Counted from the first letter of the stretch, positions 31,532 through 41,799 are shown. The stretch is 64,000 nt of DNA from Closterium sp. Naga37s-1 (GCA_947471745.1 CANJKZ010000723.1:6179001-6243000); one strand, 5' to 3'. Numbers and translations: made by a program. The notes: generated from the letters alone by a model not told the origin.

Positions 31532-34500
31532 GACGCAGTCGAGCCTGTCGAGGTAGCTGTTGACTCTGGTGCTGCTAGAGGTGCTGAGCCTGCGGGTGCC
31601 GGGTCTGGAGGTGCTGAGCCTGGGAGTGCGGAGCCAGGGGGTGCTGAGTCCAGGGGTGCGGAGCCTGGGGGTGCTGAGCCTGGGGGTGCTGAGTCTGGGG
31701 GTGCTGAGCCTGGGGGTGCTGAGCCTGGGGGTGCGGAGCCTGGGGGTGCTGGGTCTGCTCGTGTGGCTTCTCGCGGTGCTTCCTTGAGGCGGGAGCTGCT
31801 CTCTTCGCAGGAGCTGCGCGAGTGGTTTGCCCGGCGCTGGAGCCGTGCTGCTGGAGCTGGAGGTACTACTGTTGCTGCTGGTCCCGGAGGTGCTCGTACT
31901 GGCGGTACTGGAGCTGCTGGGACTGGGGGTGCTGCTGGGGCTGCTGGAGTTGGTCCTGCTAGAGGTACTGCTGGAGCTGCCGGTCCTGCTGGAGTTGGTG
32001 CTGCTGGAGCTTCTGGAGCTGCTCGTGCTGGAGCTGCTGGGGGTGTTGGCGCTGGTGTTTCTACTGACGCTGGTGCGTCTGAGGGTGCTGGAGTTGGCGC
32101 TGTTGGAGCTGGAGGTGCTGCTAGCGCTGGTGCTACCGCTGGGGGTACTGGTGCTGTCCCTGCTGGTTCTGGAGGCGCTGCGCGGCCGAGGCCGTACTTC
32201 GTTCCGCTCCTTGAGCAGGTTCTTGGTCTCCCGCCCTCTATTGGTCCTGCTCCTCCCTTAGAGTGTCCACAGCCTGTCCAGTCGCGGTCCCAGTTACAGC
32301 TCGCCTCCCCTCTACCTGCTCCTTCTCCCTACACTGGTCCTACTGGAGGTCTTGCTGAGCGTCGTGAGCCTGCGTCTCGTCCTGCGTCGCCTGTTCGTGC
32401 TGCTCGCACTAGTGGTCGTGCTCCGCGCCCGCGTCCTCCTGCGGTCCCAGGCACACACCAGATGGCATTGCGTCCTTCCACTGCTCCTCTGCGTGTCCCG
32501 TTGCTGTCTCCTCCAGAGTCCTCTCTTCCTGTCCTTGCTGACCCGGAGTCTGACTCTCTTCGTGCTGCCAGTCCTACTGTCACGCGTCTCCTCGCCACTG
32601 TTGTCACTGACCCTTCCTTTGAGTCCTCTGCTGCGTCTGCTCTAGTCGCTGAGTTAGTTTACTTTGCTGCCGCTTGTCGTCTAGACTACGCCGCTAGCCT
32701 TGTCGCTGAGTCTGAGTCTGAGTCTGTCTGTCCTCCGTCCGTCGGGGGTGAGTGTGCTCTTGGCACGGACGTCCTTGAGGACAGGCAGGAGGAGTTTGAG
32801 TGCTTTGCCGCTGCTTTACCTCATCTCGTGTCCATGCTGGTTGCCCCTGAGGGAGACCCGGATGCTCCAGACATCCCGACCCCGCGCTCTTACGCTGAGG
32901 CGATCGCGGGTGAGTACTCCTCTCAGTGGCAGACAGCCATGGACACAGAGATGGCTGCGTCCTTTGAGTCCACTGCTGCGTCTGCCTTAGTTGCTGAGCT
33001 TGTCGACTTTGCTGCTCGCTGTCGTCTAGACTACGCCGCTAGTCTCGTTGCTGAGTCTGAGTCTGTCTGTCCTCCGTCCGTCGGGGGTGAGTGTGCTCTT
33101 AGCACGGACGTCCTTGAGGACAGGCAGGAGGAGTTCCAGTGTTTTGCTGCTGCTTTGCCTCATCTCGTGTCCACGCTGATTGCCCTTGAGGGAGACCCGG
33201 ATGCACCAGACATCCCGACTCCTCGATCGTACGCTGAGGCGATCGAGGGTCCCTACTCCTCTCAGTGGCAGTCAGCCATGGACGCAGAGATGGCTTCCTG
33301 GAAGTCCACAGGCACCTACGTCGACGAGGTTCCCCCACCTGGGGCGAACATCGTCAGTGGCATGTGGATTTTCAGGGTGAAGCGGCCGCCGGGTTCTCCG
33401 CCTGTCTTCAAGGCGCGTTACGTGGCTCGAGGCTTCAGTCAGCGGCAGGGAGTTGACTACTTTCAGACCTTCTCTCCCACCCCGAAGATGACCACTCTTC
33501 GGGTGCTGCTGCACATAGCCGCTCAGCGCGACTACGAGCTTCACTCTCTTGACTTCAGCACAGCTTTCCTGCAGGGCAACCTGCACGAGGAGATCTGGCT
33601 GCGCCGCCCACCTGGCTTCACTGGGTCGTTTCCCCCTGGTACCCAGTGGAGCCTCCGGCGGCCAGTCTACGGTCTCCGCCAGGCGCCCCGTGAGTGGCAC
33701 GACACACTGAGGACTACACTTGCGGCTCTTGGGTTTGCTCCTTCTACAGCCGACCCGTCGCTGTTTCTGCGCACCGACACCTCTTTGCCGCCGTTCTACA
33801 TCCTCGTGTACGTCGACGACTTGGTCTTTGCCACTGCTGACACTGCTGGACTCGCCCACGTGAAGTCCGAGCTGCAGAAGAGACACACGTGCACAGACCT
33901 GGGTGAACAGCGCAGCTACCTTGGCTTGCAGATCACCCGGGACAGAGCACAGCGCACCATTACCCTGACTCAGTCACACATGGTGCAGCAGGTTCTTCAG
34001 CGCTTCGACTTCACGTACTCCTCGCCTCAGGCCACTCCTCTGTCTACTCGCCACTCGCTCTCAGCTCTGCCTTCGGATGAGTCCGTAGAGCCGAGTGGCC
34101 CGTACCCAGAGCTTGTTGGCTGCCTCATGTACCTGATGACCTGCACAGGACCTGACCTTGCATACCCTCTTAGCATCTTGGCCCGCTATGTTGCTCCTGG
34201 GAGACACCGACCAGAGCACATGGCTGCAGCGAAGAGGGTGTTGCGCTACTTGTGCAGTACGTCGGGCATGGGGCTAGTGCTTGGAGGGCGACGTCCAGTG
34301 GTCCTCGCAGGTCACGCAGACGCTTCTTGGGCTGACGACCAGGCTACGCAGCGGTCGTCACAGGGTTACACCTTCAGCCTTGGCTCCGGCTCTGTTTCGT
34401 GGCGGTCTACCCGCTCGTCTTCTGTTCTCGGCTCCAGCTGTGAGGCTGAGATCTACGCGGGGGCCATGGCTGCACAGGAGCTACGCTGGCTCACCTACCT

Positions 34501-34735
34501 GCTGACTGACCTAGGAGAGCCGCCTCGTTCTCCTCCAGTTCTGTACGTAGACAACAAGGCCATGCTGGCCTTGTGTCGGGAGCACAGACTGGAGCACAGA
34601 ACGAAGCACATTGCTCTTCGCTACTTCCTTGCTCGTGAGCTGCAGCAGCGTGGTCAGCTGCACCTTGCTTACGTGGCCTCTGAGGCCAACACTGCTGATA
34701 TCTTTACCAAGGCACTTCCGCCTGGTGATCATTAG
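31532..34735 (+). CDS. Copia F spacer, reverse transcriptase and RNase H
   Basis: Long open frame after Copia G. It starts with 5-residue repeats (GAEPG/GAESG), then an Ala/Gly-rich low-complexity region to about 32230. A Pro-rich part follows, then an imperfect tandem duplication of about 115 residues (32611-32955 and 32961-33298; SFES(S/T)AASALVAEL to SYAEAI). RVT_2 follows: WIFRVKRPPGSPPVFKARYV, LDFSTAFLQGNLHEE, RRPVYGLRQAP, YILVYVDDLVFA. Copia RNase H comes last (GHADASWADD, SSCEAEIYAGAM, YVDNKAMLALC, TKHIALRYFLARE, ANTADIFTKAL). Copies the element's RNA into DNA. Fossil element; no claim of activity. Confidence 0.82.
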   Translation, partial: DAVEPVEVAVDSGAARGAEPAGAGSGGAEPGSAEPGGAESRGAEPGGAEPGGAESGGAEPGGAEPGGAEPGGAGSARVASRGASLRRELLSSQELREWFARRWSRAAGAGGTTVAAGPGGARTGGTGAAGTGGAAGAAGVGPARGTAGAAGPAGVGAAGASGAARAGAAGGVGAGVSTDAGASEGAGVGAVGAGGAASAGATAGGTGAVPAGSGGAARPRPYFVPLLEQVLGLPPSIGPAPPLECPQPVQSRSQLQLASPLPAPSPYTGPTGGLAERREPASRPASPVRAARTSGRAPRPRPPAVPGTHQMALRPSTAPLRVPLLSPPESSLPVLADPESDSLRAASPTVTRLLATVVTDPSFESSAASALVAELVYFAAACRLDYAASLVAESESESVCPPSVGGECALGTDVLEDRQEEFECFAAALPHLVSMLVAPEGDPDAPDIPTPRSYAEAIAGEYSSQWQTAMDTEMAASFESTAASALVAELVDFAARCRLDYAASLVAESESVCPPSVGGECALSTDVLEDRQEEFQCFAAALPHLVSTLIALEGDPDAPDIPTPRSYAEAIEGPYSSQWQSAMDAEMASWKSTGTYVDEVPPPGANIVSGMWIFRVKRPPGSPPVFKARYVARGFSQRQGVDYFQTFSPTPKMTTLRVLLHIAAQRDYELHSLDFSTAFLQGNLHEEIWLRRPPGFTGSFPPGTQWSLRRPVYGLRQAPREWHDTLRTTLAALGFAPSTADPSLFLRTDTSLPPFYILVYVDDLVFATADTAGLAHVKSELQKRHTCTDLGEQRSYLGLQITRDRAQRTITLTQSHMVQQVLQRFDFTYSSPQATPLSTRHSLSALPSDESVEPSGPYPELVGCLMYLMTCTGPDLAYPLSILARYVAPGRHRPEHMAAAKRVLRYLCSTSGMGLVLGGRRPVVLAGHADASWADDQATQRSSQGYTFSLGSGSVSWRSTRSSSVLGSSCEAEIYAGAMAAQELRWLTYLLTDLGEPPRSPPVLYVDNKAMLALCREHRLEHRTKHIALRYFLARELQQRGQLHLAYVASEANTADIFTKALPPGDH

Positions 34736-34989
34736 CACTTCTGTACGATGCTAGGTCTTGTGCCTACTTGGCCTCACTTGCTCACATCTTGACCTTGCTT
34801 GTACTGTGATCTTTCTATACCTGCACTTGCCTGTTTACCTTTATATATGATCTTGCATGTGAACTGGCCTTTTGGCCTTGCTCTTGTGCTCGGATTGTGT
34901 GGTGACGTTGTGATCCACCCTGAGCTTGCTTTGCTTTGCTTGACTGGTCTTGTGACCTCTTGTTCTCCCCCACTTTGCCTATGGGGGTG

Positions 34990-35114
34990 TGTCAAACTTA
35001 TATGCTATAGTCTGTGTAGGCTGTAGTGGGGTAGACTATATGGGGTACAACATTTCTAGGTTTTCCTACTTGTACCCACCTGCTTGCTAGTTCATTCATT
35101 CCTCATTCTTCACA
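34990..35114 (+). repeat. 3' LTR of Copia F
   Basis: 125 bp, no difference from 24520-24644 by eye. Preceded by CCCCCACTTTGCCTATGGGG. Confidence 0.92.
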
Positions 35115-35632
35115 ACGTCATCGCCCGGATATAAGACATATATGTCTTATCTCATACACTAAAAAAAATGCTTGGGTTATCTTGTATTTGGGGAGGTTTT
35201 GGGTGTCTTATAAGTCTTATAAATGGAAACCTTTTTAAACTACTTAGAAATATTTTCACGCATCTTGAAAAGAGTTTCTCATTAAGAGTGTCGATGTTGC
35301 GAAGTTGCCACTTCGGCAACCATTGTTCGGGACGCCACGTCATCCCGAATACTTGCAGAGTCAAATTTGGTAGTATGTGACTCAGCACGTGGCAGAATTC
35401 GCGTGTCGCAAGGGTAAAAATGTACACGGTATAATACATTGCAGTTTCGATTATAAGACACACATGTCTTATCTCGTACACACAAATAGGTGTCGTATAA
35501 AAAGGCTAGCCTGTTTATAAGAGACACCCGTATAATAGACAACCCCTGTCTACTATTCAACACTGTCTTATATCCGGGCGATGACGGTACTAGCGCAAGG
35601 TGGTTCAACTACTTCATTAAAGCTTCCGCTAT

Positions 35633-36169
35633 TACCGTATGGCCCCGGATATAAGCGCAGGCCTACTAAAAGCGCATGCGCTTGTATCTGGAGCAATGCG
35701 CTTATGGCCGATCCTCAATTATAAGCGCACCCCTTATAAAACCTGATATATTATAAGCGCATGTGTAATTTTATTTATAATTCTTCATTAAAACGGTAAC
35801 GAATCTCAGTTTTGCAGCGAGGCCACAACCCATTTTCGCTTACATTGACTTTCGAAGACCTCTCACATCCTGCGCGTCCAGTCAGCACGAGCTGGCACGC
35901 CCTCAAAGTGAGGTGTTACACTGTATTTTGCCTCTGGGCGCTCGCGAAGAATCGCCCGCGCGCGATTTTGACATGTGACTTTCTACAATTTCGATTCGAT
36001 TGAAATCTGAAGGATGAGATGTACAATTTGGTGCACTGAAATATATATTTGTATTTGTTATATTATAAGCGCATGCGCTTATAATTTTTACTCAATTATA
36101 AGCGCACCCCCCAAAAAAACACCGTTTTATTATAAGCGCAGGTGCGCTTATATCCGGGGTAATACGGTA
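35633..36169. mobile_element. Small TIR DNA element 2
   Basis: 537-bp non-coding element. Left tip TACCGTATGGCCCCGGATAT; the right tip is the reverse complement of TACCGTATTACCCCGGATAT, both continuing AAGCGCA. Shared plan with element 1 (TACCGT, then CCCGGATATAAG), but the subterminal word here is ATAAGCGCA instead of ATAAGACA. It recurs in both orientations near the ends (for example 35654, 35691, 35721, 35755, 36064, 36074, 36096, 36131, 36147). AT-rich middle without coding sequence. MITE-like; probable TA target. Confidence 0.78.
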
Positions 36170-36774
36170 CATCAGTCCTACCCAGAGTTCACCCCTGCAA
36201 AGATCCTAAGGGCTATTTCTCAGCCCAACACACCCTACCCCGTAACCTGGGATCCACGTAACCTGGGATTCCCGTAAATTTCGGCACGACATTACGTGTG
36301 CTGGCATGAAGTGGTGCACATCTGGCGCAAGCAAAAAACCAGACGGCCGGCGAAATCAGTGGCGCTGCCGACCCCAGTGGAAAGAAAGGGCTAAGAGAAA
36401 GTGCATGATGATTAAGGGTTTGAAAACTTGTTACACTGATGCCTCAGGGTAGAATATTCAAAACAAGCAGAAACCCTGATAGATCAGTTTTTTCAAAAAG
36501 GGTAACACTGACAATCAGGTTTTTGATCATGTGCAACACTGATCGCAAGGGTTGGTAAAAACCAGAAATTAGCCCTAGCGCCGGCGCGACCGAACTCGAT
36601 ATCTGTAAATTTAGACTAAGTATTCTACAAGGTCTGGAAAATCATACGAGAGGTTGCTTAGGTAGCAAGGAAACTATAACGCGATGTACGGTATTCAGGT
36701 CGGGCGCATATTGAGAACCTTTTGTTGACCATGAACCGAACAAACTCACTCATCACAAAATACGGTACAAAAAA
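36170..36774. other. Intergenic stretch downstream of the host gene
   Basis: About 600 bp of moderate GC. It holds a doubled GTAACCTGGGAT (36242-36268) and several TAACACTGAT-like words (36430-36545), but no open frame, RNA gene or element edge that I can support. It carries the 3' flank of the glycosyltransferase-like gene on the minus strand. Confidence 0.5.
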
Positions 36775-39700
36775 TTACCAGGACAAAAACCTGGAGTATA
36801 GTCGGCCATTTGTGGACCTGAGTGCATGCAAGGCCTGGGACCATGTTGAGTTTAGTGCAGCTACAAGATAATCAGACTCTGATGAAATGAGGAGGTTGGA
36901 AAACATGGCAGCAACTGGGTTGTGCTCTTGCAGGTCCGTGCCATACGGATGGAGGAAGGACCAGGAAGATTGCAGATGTGGGCGTGTGAGTGTGCTCAGT
37001 TGCTGACTCATATCCTGCATTGTGCGTGGCGTAAAGCAGCGACAATGGTTGCACAAGGAAGGAGACAGGAGCATTGAGACACCGGCACACAGATAAAGGG
37101 TCTGTACAGAGAAAAGTACTCCCCACCCATCCCCGCATCCCTCCCCATTTTCCCAAATGACACCCACACGCACCAGCTTGTCTGTGGAGAGGCGCACTAA
37201 CCAGGTGCTGTGCCGAGAGGCGCACTAACCAGGTGCTGTGCCGAGAGGCAGGCGTAACTCGACTTCCCTCCCGCCCAGCACAGCCGCACTTACCAGGTCA
37301 TCTGCGGAGAGCCAGGCGAATTGGAGCGTGGGGTCGTGCTGGCGCAGGCGGTACGCCAGCGAGAGCAGCGGCAGCAACACATCCGCCGAGGCGCCTGCAT
37401 GACCTGGTGCCTGATGTTCCACATGCATGCTGACCACGGGGCGCGGCATGGCCACCTCCCTGCCCACCCTCTCGTACATGAGCAGCGGCGCCGGCTTCTC
37501 CTCCACCACATCCTCCTCATCCGCTGCTCCAATGCCCCACGACGCAATGCTCCATCCGCCAATAGTCCAGCTCCCAATAGTCCATCCACCTCCGCCTGTA
37601 CCTCCCACTTTCTCCGCTTCACGTCCTCCTCGATCCTCACCTGCACCCCCAGTCTCTGAAGCATATCCACACCCCGCATACCCGAGCCCAGGCCACACTT
37701 CTGTTTCCAGGTTAGGATGTTTGGTGTAGTCACGTGTGGTGAGGATAGCAGCTTCTGCGCGCAAATGAACGCCAGGGTTTGGATCAGGTGGGTCGGAACG
37801 GAGAGCAGTGACTATCTCGCGCTGCTCTTTCATGTACTCCGCCGAATGCTCGGCGGCTTGCAGCCCGTATGCGGAGTGGCGCATGCGGTTGGTGGCGTGG
37901 CACAGCAGCGCCGACGGCCAGCGCAGCAGGAAGCGCAGGGCCTGCGCCTGCCACCAGTAGGCCTGGGGCACGGAGGAGAAGGTGGGCGGTGGGAGAGAGG
38001 GGAGTGCATGGCATGGCACGGCATGGTACAGTAGGGCATGACATGGCTTGGACTGTGGCGGCACGACACGGCAGAGTACGGCATGGCATGGGAGGGAATG
38101 GCGCAGTACGGCATGGGATGGCATGGTATGGAATGGCACGGCACAGCACAGCATGGCATTGCATGGCACGGCGCATTATGGCATGGCATGGCATGGCACG
38201 GCACGGCACGGCATGGCATGGCATGGCACAGCAGGCACGGCATGGCATGACATGGCACAGCATGGAATGACATGGCATGGCATGGCATGGGCGACCTGCA
38301 TGTGCTCCTCAGTGGCGTTGACCATGACGCCCCTCTCCTCCACCAGGTAAGGCCGCTGCTTGTATGCATTGCCCCACGCCCTACCAAGAGGCATGGCAGC
38401 AAAAAGGCATATGAAGCACCTCAACGGGCAATGAGGATGCAAGAAGAGGATGGGAAGTGAGCAACGGTGAGAGAGGCGAGTGGCACATTGCCTCCACACA
38501 CAAGTTGATGGCATGCTTGGAGTAGAAAACGATGCACAGGGTCATGCAATGCACAGGGTCATGCAATGCACAGGGTCATGCAATGCACAGCCTTGGGGTA
38601 CCTAGCAGCAGCGGAGTCGGGGCGAGAGGAGGGGTGGAGGGTGGCGAGCGCACAGACGAGGGAGTCGTTGGAGGCAAGAGCACTGGTGAGCTGGGCGAGC
38701 GGGCGGCAGGGGGGCGAGGCGGCTAACCGGTACTGCTGCATGGCTGCTGCCTCACAGGCAGGCGACACGGAGCGGACAAAGTAGCAGTGCAGCGACCCCG
38801 ACTCGTTCACCGCTGTGAGGGTATGGCGGGTATGGGGGAAGGGCATGGAGGGGAGAGGGGGGAAGGGCATGGGGGGAACGGATTGACGCAGGGATTGGGG
38901 GGGTTGTCCTAAGCAGCATAGATTTGCAGGGCGAAGCGAGCTCATCCAGTTTCTCCAATGGTTTGAGTAATTCCCTGAGCAACTGAGCCTCTCCTGAGAC
39001 ACGACCCTCTCCCAATGTTCCCTTCCCAAAGCAACCTTGTGACGGCAAAAGCGGACACCATCTTCCACCGACACAACAAAGGTGGAGGTACAGTGAGGGT
39101 GCGAATGCGCAATGAGTTGTGGTGGAGACACCCAAGGTTGGAAGTGGCGGGGGCATTGTAGGGTTGAGTTGTGAGTCGACCCTGAAGCTGCTTTCAACGA
39201 GCTCTCACGACATGAACCAACCTGGAACAAGTACCATAGTGTCCTCCAAGCACTGTGGCATGGCAGGGCGCACTGACCGTGGCAATGGGGGTGGTTTGCG
39301 GGGAGGAAGGAGCCTGGCATGGGCACCAGCACGCGCCGGCTGCTCACCGCCACACTCAGCGCCCCTGCCATGGCCGCCAGCTGCTCCGCCACCACCGATG
39401 CACTCGTTACACTCCAAAAACCGCTCTCACCGCCGCTGCTGCTGCTGCCACTCGTGCTGCTGCTTTCTTCGTCTCTGCTGCTGCTATCGCCACCGCTGCC
39501 GCTGCTATTGTTGCTATTGTTGCTGCTGTCCTGAGTAAGGCTGCTGTTCTGAGTGAGGTTGCGATTGGCATTGCTGCTGCCGTGGTCATCCTGGGGTGGC
39601 AGGGGGAGGTGCGGCCAGTGCACGAGCAGCAGGCGGCGGCCCTCACATGACCCGGGCGGGAACTGGTGCGCCCACAGGTCCCTCTGCACCTCCCGCGTGC

Positions 39701-41143
39701 TCCCCAGATTCGCCGCATCCGCCCCCCTCACCTGCCGTGCCAAGTGCAGGAGGGTGGACGAGTGCAGTGGGGCGGACATGGGCAAGCAGGCAGGCAACGG
39801 TGCAGGGCGCAGGGGAAGGGGGGAGACGAAGAGGGGGAGAGAGAGAGTGGAGGATATGGAGGAGGAGGTTGAATAACAGCGGAAAAAAGGCAAGCAGCAT
39901 GGGCGATGCAAAGCAAAGACTGCTTTACTACGGACTGCTTGACATGAATGCGTTGCTGGCCCTACTAGCAGCTCCAGCCACGGCTGGCCAGCCCACAAAG
40001 CATCCCCACGACTGCGTGACACCTTAATCCACTCACAGCGTTCCACACCAACACCCGCCCCATGCCACTGCCTATATGCCACCTGAATCCGCCCCAGTGC
40101 GCCCCAGTGCGCGTGGCATCACGCCCAGCGCTGCACACGGAGGGGAAGGTCTGCCAGCGCCTCACCCACGGGGGTTGCGGCACATTGCCACACGCAGCAG
40201 ACGCCCGTGCCCACTCCGGTGCTTCACCCTCTCCCCTCTCCTCCTCTTCTCCATTGCCTGCAGCCGTCTGTCGCGCCCCCGTGTGCTCGGAGGCGAGGCG
40301 CAAGGCAGTGCGCACGGCGCAGTCCTCCAGGTGGGGGGCGGGCGGGAGCGATGCGGGCATGGCGATGGCGGGCGGCGGGACGGGTGAGTCGAGCGCGAAG
40401 AGGTGCGCCCATGCCTCGTACAGCTCCGCGGACGTGGGGCTGCCGCCATGCGCGCACGGCGAGCAGCGGCGGGAGGGGCACTCATGCCAGCGGGAAGAGG
40501 AGGGAGGTGAACAGCAAGGGATGGGGAAGGGGAGGTATGGGGGAGGAGGAGGGTTCGAAGGAGGATGGGCGAAGGGGTGAGCGAGTGGGGCAATGCGAGA
40601 TTTACTGCCACTCACTTGAATCCGGCGGGAATGTGGGAATCATGAAACGTGCAAAGACTGGGGCGGAACGGCAAGAGGGAAACCAGGAGTTGTGGCACTA
40701 ACTTTCCGGATAGGCAGCGCACCCAACGCCGCACACTGTACAGTTGACTGCCGCGAATGGCGTCGAATGGCGCTGCGTAATTATCAGCTGTGTACAATAG
40801 TAACTCCACGCGTTTCGGCCCAACTACACCCTCCGCGCGTCGCCCCGCGTGGAACCGTGCGGCGAGAGGTTCAGCGCGGCGACATCACGGCGGCCCGCCG
40901 TGACGATCGCGTTGTGAATGGCGACGGCGTTGAAGACCCGTGGGTAGCTTGCCGCACGCACCTGGGAGACGCGAGCATGTCGAGGGTCGCGGCAGGCCAT
41001 GGCGCCGCCCACACAACGAGCGAGACCACCACCGCCAGCGCCAGCAGCAGCAGCGCGCGAACCGGCAGGTTCCCCACGGCCGCGCGGGTTATTGCGCGGT
41101 AGAGCAGGGCGCAGAGATCCTGGAGTCTCTGGGGCACCGCCAT
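36775..41143 (-). CDS. GT23-like (fucosyltransferase/SUB1-like) type II membrane protein, multi-exon
   Basis: The one convincing host gene. Exons (minus): 41143-40962 (start, 182 nt), one unresolved stretch, 40480-40037, 39731-39209, 38812-38602, 38380-38296, 37962-37294, 37014-36775 (stop TAA). From 40480 on, GT-AG sites and phases agree throughout. The N-terminus (MAVPQRLQDLCALLYRA) precedes one membrane helix (VRALLLLALAVVVSLVVW), giving a Golgi-type signal anchor. The C-terminal half shows features of GT23/FUT8-like plant proteins: LWYLFQ...HCYFVRSVSPAC, WGNAYKQRP, YWWQAQALRFLLR, PVVSMHV, FAWLSADDL and the final SSESDYLVAALNSTWSQALHALRSTNGR. A Ser/Asn/Gly-rich insert (about 39430-39590) and a Gly-rich loop (about 37560-37640) look disordered. 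After SMHV, FUT8-like proteins usually have an Arg and GDK; here EHQAPG follows, so catalytic activity is doubtful. Likely a Golgi sugar-transfer protein; the family call is moderately sure, the substrate unknown. Confidence 0.68.
37190..37248. repeat. Duplicated donor-like segment in the last intron
   Basis: GAGAGGCGCACTAACCAGG recurs in a tandem duplication of about 28 bp. On the minus strand each copy reads CACCTGGTTAGTGCG, similar to the true donor ACCTGGTAAGTGCG at 37293, so these could act as extra 5' splice sites. Only the first donor keeps the frame with the last exon. Confidence 0.55.
38010..38292. repeat. GGCAY pentanucleotide satellite in an intron
   Basis: About 280 bp of degenerate 5-bp repeats (GGCAT and GGCAC, plus strand) filling the intron 38295-37963 of the GT23-like gene. 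Apparent Met/Cys/His-rich frames across it are artefacts of the repeat. Confidence 0.85.
38539..38590. repeat. 17-bp repeat, three copies
   Basis: CAGGGTCATGCAATGCA repeated three times in tandem, inside the intron 38601-38381 of the GT23-like gene. Confidence 0.8.
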
Positions 41144-41196
41144 GGCGCGCTGGTGAAAGGGAAGGAGGGGGATGATGAAACCTATTGGTCGCCCCA

Positions 41197-41206
41197 CTTT
41201 TTTATA
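41197..41206 (-). promoter_or_regulatory. TATA box of the GT23-like gene
   Basis: Minus-strand TATAAAAAAG, about 55-65 bp upstream of the ATG at 41143. An in-frame ATG at 41212 would overlap the box, so the start was placed at 41143. A CCAAT-like word (GACCAATAGG, 41181-41190) lies just downstream of the box. Confidence 0.55.
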
Positions 41207-41394
41207 CGACAAGAAATGGCGACGTCAGCAGAAACAATGCGACTGCAACCCGATTTGAAGCAACGTGATCGACGAAGTCGGCGCTATTCTGGGCGACTCT
41301 GGGCTTCTGGGCGACCAGGGTTTTTTGGGGTTTTGTATTAGGAAAGTTACTTTTCCTTATCGGGGTTGGCTGCTACGCGTACAGGTGTTCTGGT

Positions 41395-41754
41395 TTAGAG
41401 GCCCTCGCTAAGAGTGTCCCTTTTCCCCCCTATGTAGAATTTTCCGATATCGCCCAGGTGTAGCCCGTCATGTTTAGTCCTGCTGTGGGTGGCACACAGT
41501 GTACAGAGTCCGGCAGAGATTCTGATATGATCCTGCAAATCACACTCAAAACCAATCGCCTTCTTCGGTCTGATCACGTTTGCGACGTGTACCTTGCCTG
41601 CGAAAGTTGAACATTCTGGAAGAATCGAGCTGGCGAAACCATTGCGACGTTCTGAACCACGTAAGCAAAACATCGAATCAACTCTAGGTGCCACGTCAAG
41701 AGTTTCGTACCCCCTTTGCACCAACTGGCGGGGTTGACGAACCTTCAAAGGCAT
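41395..41754 (-). CDS. Unrecognised open frame, doubtful
   Basis: 119-codon frame, MPLKVRQPRQLVQRGYETL to KRDTLSEGL, in a moderate-GC stretch upstream of the GT23-like gene. It contains CTLCATHSRTKHDGLHLG, a Cys/His cluster that might bind a metal, but I recognise no family. No supporting neighbour, promoter or repeat. It may be chance or part of the decayed pogo-like element to its right. Confidence 0.15.
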   Translation of the reverse strand: MPLKVRQPRQLVQRGYETLDVAPRVDSMFCLRGSERRNGFASSILPECSTFAGKVHVANVIRPKKAIGFECDLQDHIRISAGLCTLCATHSRTKHDGLHLGDIGKFYIGGKRDTLSEGL

Positions 41755-41799
41755 GGTTAACCAACCTTAGCGACACAACACCATTCCGATCAACTCTCC

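Larger units (their letters stand above)
24520..35114 (+). mobile_element. Copia F, young full-length copia element hosting Copia G
   Basis: Plus-strand copia with LTRs 24520-24644 and 34990-35114 (125 bp), identical by eye, so inserted recently. Target duplication CCGTC/ACGTC (one mismatch). Parts in order: primer site TGGTATAGAGCAGG, C-rich leader (about 24740-25490), gag with poly-Gly and Cys/His motif, protease, GAG-pre-integrase and integrase (27463-28221), [Copia G 28555-31526], Ala/Gly/Glu repeat spacer (31560-32200), RT and RNase H (to about 34735), hairpin PPT, LTR. It carries all copia domains and looks nearly whole apart from Copia G, with a small number of breaks. Confidence 0.93.
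24513..35589. mobile_element. Small TIR DNA element 1, split by Copia F
   Basis: Terminal inverted repeats of about 26 bp: TACCGTC at 24513-24519 continues after Copia F as ATCGCCCGGATATAAGACA at 35120. The right end at 35589 reads the exact reverse complement (TGTCTTATATCCGGGCGATG, ending ACGGTA). Without Copia F the element is about 477 bp, AT-rich and non-coding. The word ATAAGACA or its complement recurs near both ends (for example 35131, 35142, 35206, 35453, 35464, 35566), like subterminal transposase-binding repeats. The TA at each tip could be a TA target duplication, as in Tc1/mariner or pogo, but the superfamily is not certain. Confidence 0.72.

Noticed and set aside
38010-38514. Met/His/Cys-rich frames that look like metal-binding proteins
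   Set aside because: They are translations of the GGCAY satellite.
40824-41012. Alternative N-terminal frame RVFNAVAIHNAIVTAGRRDVAALN of the GT23-like gene
   Set aside because: It may be part of an exon, but no acceptor and donor pair with matching phase was found, so it was left as unresolved.
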